Source: JAEUHO01 sp046350655
GTDB taxonomy: Bacteria > Planctomycetota > PLA2 > JAEUHO01
Assembly (NCBI GenBank): GCA_046350655.1
Contig: JAXMAB010000006.1
Coordinates: 248,001 to 312,000 of the forward strand
Length of the DNA stretch: 64,000 nucleotides
Direction of reading: 5' to 3'
A program made the translations under genes and the position numbers. The notes under the pieces were generated by a model. The model saw only the letters and a program-made list of their open reading frames with translations. It searched no databases and had not been told where the DNA came from. Below, piece after piece: positions 62,772-64,000 of the stretch. The stretch's first letter is position 1. Each line of letters starts with the position of its first letter.

Positions 62772-62851
62772 CGGTCCCGACCCATCGCCCATCCCCCCGC
62801 GGATCCCTCGCAGTCCATCGCAGGCGTGCGCCGTCGCGGCGCGGAGACCCC

Positions 62852-63028
62852 ATGAGCGGCCACGAAGACGACGTGTACGTGTACGAGACCTCGGGCATCG
62901 CGGAGGGCAACGCCCGCGTCCCGCTCTGGCTGCTGGCGGCCATCGTCTCGCTGTTCAGCTTCTTCGCGTACTTCATCTACACGTACTGGCACGCGCAGCC
63001 GTCCACGGCGCAGGCGAGCTCGAAGTAG
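62852..63028 (+). CDS. Stand-alone CcoP N-terminal (FixP_N-like) membrane anchor
   Basis: A 58-residue protein: YVYETSGIAEGNARVPLWLL then one membrane helix (AAIVSLFSFFAYFIYTYW) and a short tail. The pattern (acidic start, GIxExNxxxPxW, helix, aromatic end) is that of the FixP_N domain at the start of CcoP. There is no heme motif. Because the CcoO protein upstream carries the diheme CcoP-like part, this could supply the missing CcoP anchor as a separate chain. It follows ccoS by 80 bases. The assignment rests on a short motif and on context. Confidence 0.68.
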   Translation: MSGHEDDVYVYETSGIAEGNARVPLWLLAAIVSLFSFFAYFIYTYWHAQPSTAQASSK

Positions 63029-63068
63029 CCCCCGCCGCGCACGAGCCCACGGACGCGCCCGGTCCCGC

Positions 63069-63128
63069 GCGACCGGGCGAGCGACCGGGCGAGCGACCGG
63101 GCGAACGACCGCACCGGCGACCGGGCGA
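63069..63128. repeat. Five 12-bp tandem units upstream of the heptosyltransferase
   Basis: Units of GCGACCGGGCGA at 63069, 63081 and 63093 (exact), a degenerate unit at 63105 and an exact unit at 63117. The frame through them is open, but gives only RPGERPGERP-like residues with no family similarity. A full dispersed repeat follows at 63157, favouring an intergenic reading. Confidence 0.75.
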
Positions 63129-63156
63129 CCCGCCGGCCGGGCGACCGGACGACGTC

Positions 63157-63173
63157 CGGGACCGCGAGGCCCG
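63157..63173 (-). repeat. Dispersed 17-base GC repeat
   Basis: An exact reverse-orientation copy (CGGGACCGCGAGGCCCG) about 70 bases before the likely start of the heptosyltransferase gene. Confidence 0.85.
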
Positions 63174-63243
63174 CTCGCCGGCGGCGGGGCCCGACGCCCG
63201 CGCGGCGCCGACGCGCGGCCTCGACCCGCGCGAGCTGCGGCGC

Positions 63244-64000
63244 GTGCTCGTCCGCCTGCCGAACTGGCTGGGCGACGTCTGCTTCGTCGCGCCGACGCTC
63301 GAGGCGCTGGCGCACGCGGCCCCGCGGGCGCGGTTCGTCGTCGCGGGCCGGCCCGCGGTGGCGGGCCTCGGCGCCCGCCTGCCCGCGGTGGACGCGACGA
63401 TCGTGCTCGACCCGGACCGCACCGTGCGCGGGGCGTTCCGCGCGGCGCGCGCGTACCGCGCCGCGGGCTGCGACGCCGCGCTGGTGTTCCCGCGGTCGTT
63501 CCGCGCCGTCCTGCCCGTGGCCGCCGCGCGGGTGCCGGTGCGCGTCGGGTTCGCGAGCGACCTCCGTGCCGCCCTCCTCACGCACCCCGTGACGGGCTGG
63601 CGCCCGCTGCGCGCGGCGCACCGCGTCGCGTACTTCGGCGCGCTCCTGCGCCCGTTCGGGCTCGACGCGCCCGCGGCGCCGTGGCGGCTCGGGCCGACGG
63701 ACGACGAGCGCGCCGCCGCCGACGCGTGGCTCGCGGCCGCGCCGGGCCGGCGGCCCGGCGCCCGCGTGGTGGCGTTCGAGCCCGGGAGCCACTACGGGAC
63801 GGCGAAGCGGTGGGGGCCCGACCGGTTCGCCGCGCTCGCGCGGGCGCTCCACGCCGAGGGATGCGACGTCGTGCTGGTCGGCACGAAGGCGATGGCGCCG
63901 CTCCATGCGGCGATCGCCGCCGAGGCCGGCGTCCCCGTGCTGTCGGCCGCCGGCGCGACGACGGTCCTCGGCCTCGCGGCGCTCCTCGCGCGCTGCGACC
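63244..64000 (+). CDS. Glycosyltransferase family 9 (heptosyltransferase-like), truncated by the window end
   Basis: At least 252 residues are visible before the window ends. The start VLVRLPNWLGDVCFVAPTLEAL is the family signature (family xxxRLPNWLGDxxxxxPxL) and AFEPGSHYGTAKRWGPDRFAALARAL is the donor-site block of GT9 enzymes. Members add heptose to lipopolysaccharide core, which implies an outer membrane with LPS or a related glycolipid. The start is uncertain: GTG at 63244 places the signature at the expected distance, but the reading frame is open much further upstream. The 3' end lies outside the window. Confidence 0.82.
   Translation, partial: MLVRLPNWLGDVCFVAPTLEALAHAAPRARFVVAGRPAVAGLGARLPAVDATIVLDPDRTVRGAFRAARAYRAAGCDAALVFPRSFRAVLPVAAARVPVRVGFASDLRAALLTHPVTGWRPLRAAHRVAYFGALLRPFGLDAPAAPWRLGPTDDERAAADAWLAAAPGRRPGARVVAFEPGSHYGTAKRWGPDRFAALARALHAEGCDVVLVGTKAMAPLHAAIAAEAGVPVLSAAGATTVLGLAALLARCD

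Overview
The window is very GC-rich (about three quarters G+C by eye, with almost every third codon position G or C) and gene-dense. Because of that base composition nearly every real gene carries long open shadow frames on the other strand. I recognise no rRNA, tRNA, CRISPR array or insertion sequence. The gene content points to an aerobic Gram-negative-type bacterium of the Planctomycetota or a close relative: an OmcB-like cysteine-rich lipoprotein, two octaheme cytochromes c, a bc-type complex next to a cbb3 oxidase, HEAT-repeat and multi-PDZ secreted proteins, a SpoIIE-type phosphatase, and a tpiA-secG-yicC-gmk-rpoZ-coaC block. This taxonomic assignment is inference; no marker rRNA is present.

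Layout. 0-4.6 kb: the tail of a TraB/GumN protein, a GT-C membrane glycosyltransferase and a HerA-like ATPase. 4.6-6.4 kb (minus): thioredoxin, a DUF2780 protein, a membrane-anchored RNase A-like CdiA-CT toxin and its CdiI-type immunity protein. 6.6-15.7 kb: a secreted protein, HIT hydrolase, RNase HII-like protein, PlsC, formate-tetrahydrofolate ligase, OmcB-like lipoprotein and a beta-propeller protein. 15.7-21.1 kb (minus): MazG-like protein, SpoIIE phosphatase, PgpA, PgsA, RimO. 21.1-24.8 kb: a lower-GC stretch with a secreted TPR-CHAT protein and an orphan membrane protein. 24.8-30.3 kb: a membrane protein with an FtsK gamma domain but no motor, then a DUF433/DUF5615 toxin-antitoxin pair, then the full FtsK translocase. 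30.5-35.9 kb (minus): octaheme lipoprotein, CoaC, RpoZ, Gmk, YicC, SecG, TpiA. 36-39 kb: DAHP synthase, a small membrane protein and a Cys/Met-metabolism PLP enzyme.

39.4-52.1 kb is one long plus-strand respiratory cluster: HEAT protein, Rieske protein, split cytochrome b, a 1280-residue octaheme coiled-coil cytochrome, a small membrane protein, a cupredoxin lipoprotein, CcoN, and a CcoO fused to a diheme module. After a DUF1275-STAS gene on the other strand comes an active-looking four-PDZ HtrA protease followed by four tandem secreted paralogues that keep the trypsin-like outline but have lost the catalytic residues (53.8-59.7 kb). The cbb3 assembly genes follow (TauE/SafE-like, CcoI, CcoS), then a stand-alone CcoP N-terminal anchor, and the window ends in a heptosyltransferase. 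Electrons would plausibly run from quinol through Rieske/cytochrome b to the octaheme or copper protein and on to the cbb3 oxidase.

The non-genic signal that stands out is a 16-17-base repeat, CGGGCCTCGCG(G)TCCCG, found in many gene-end and intergenic positions. It occurs singly, as a 21-bp-phased tandem array, as perfect inverted pairs, and on both sides of the toxin-antitoxin module. With the HtrA/pseudoprotease array, the motorless FtsK and the anchored RNase toxin, it is among the most novel features here.
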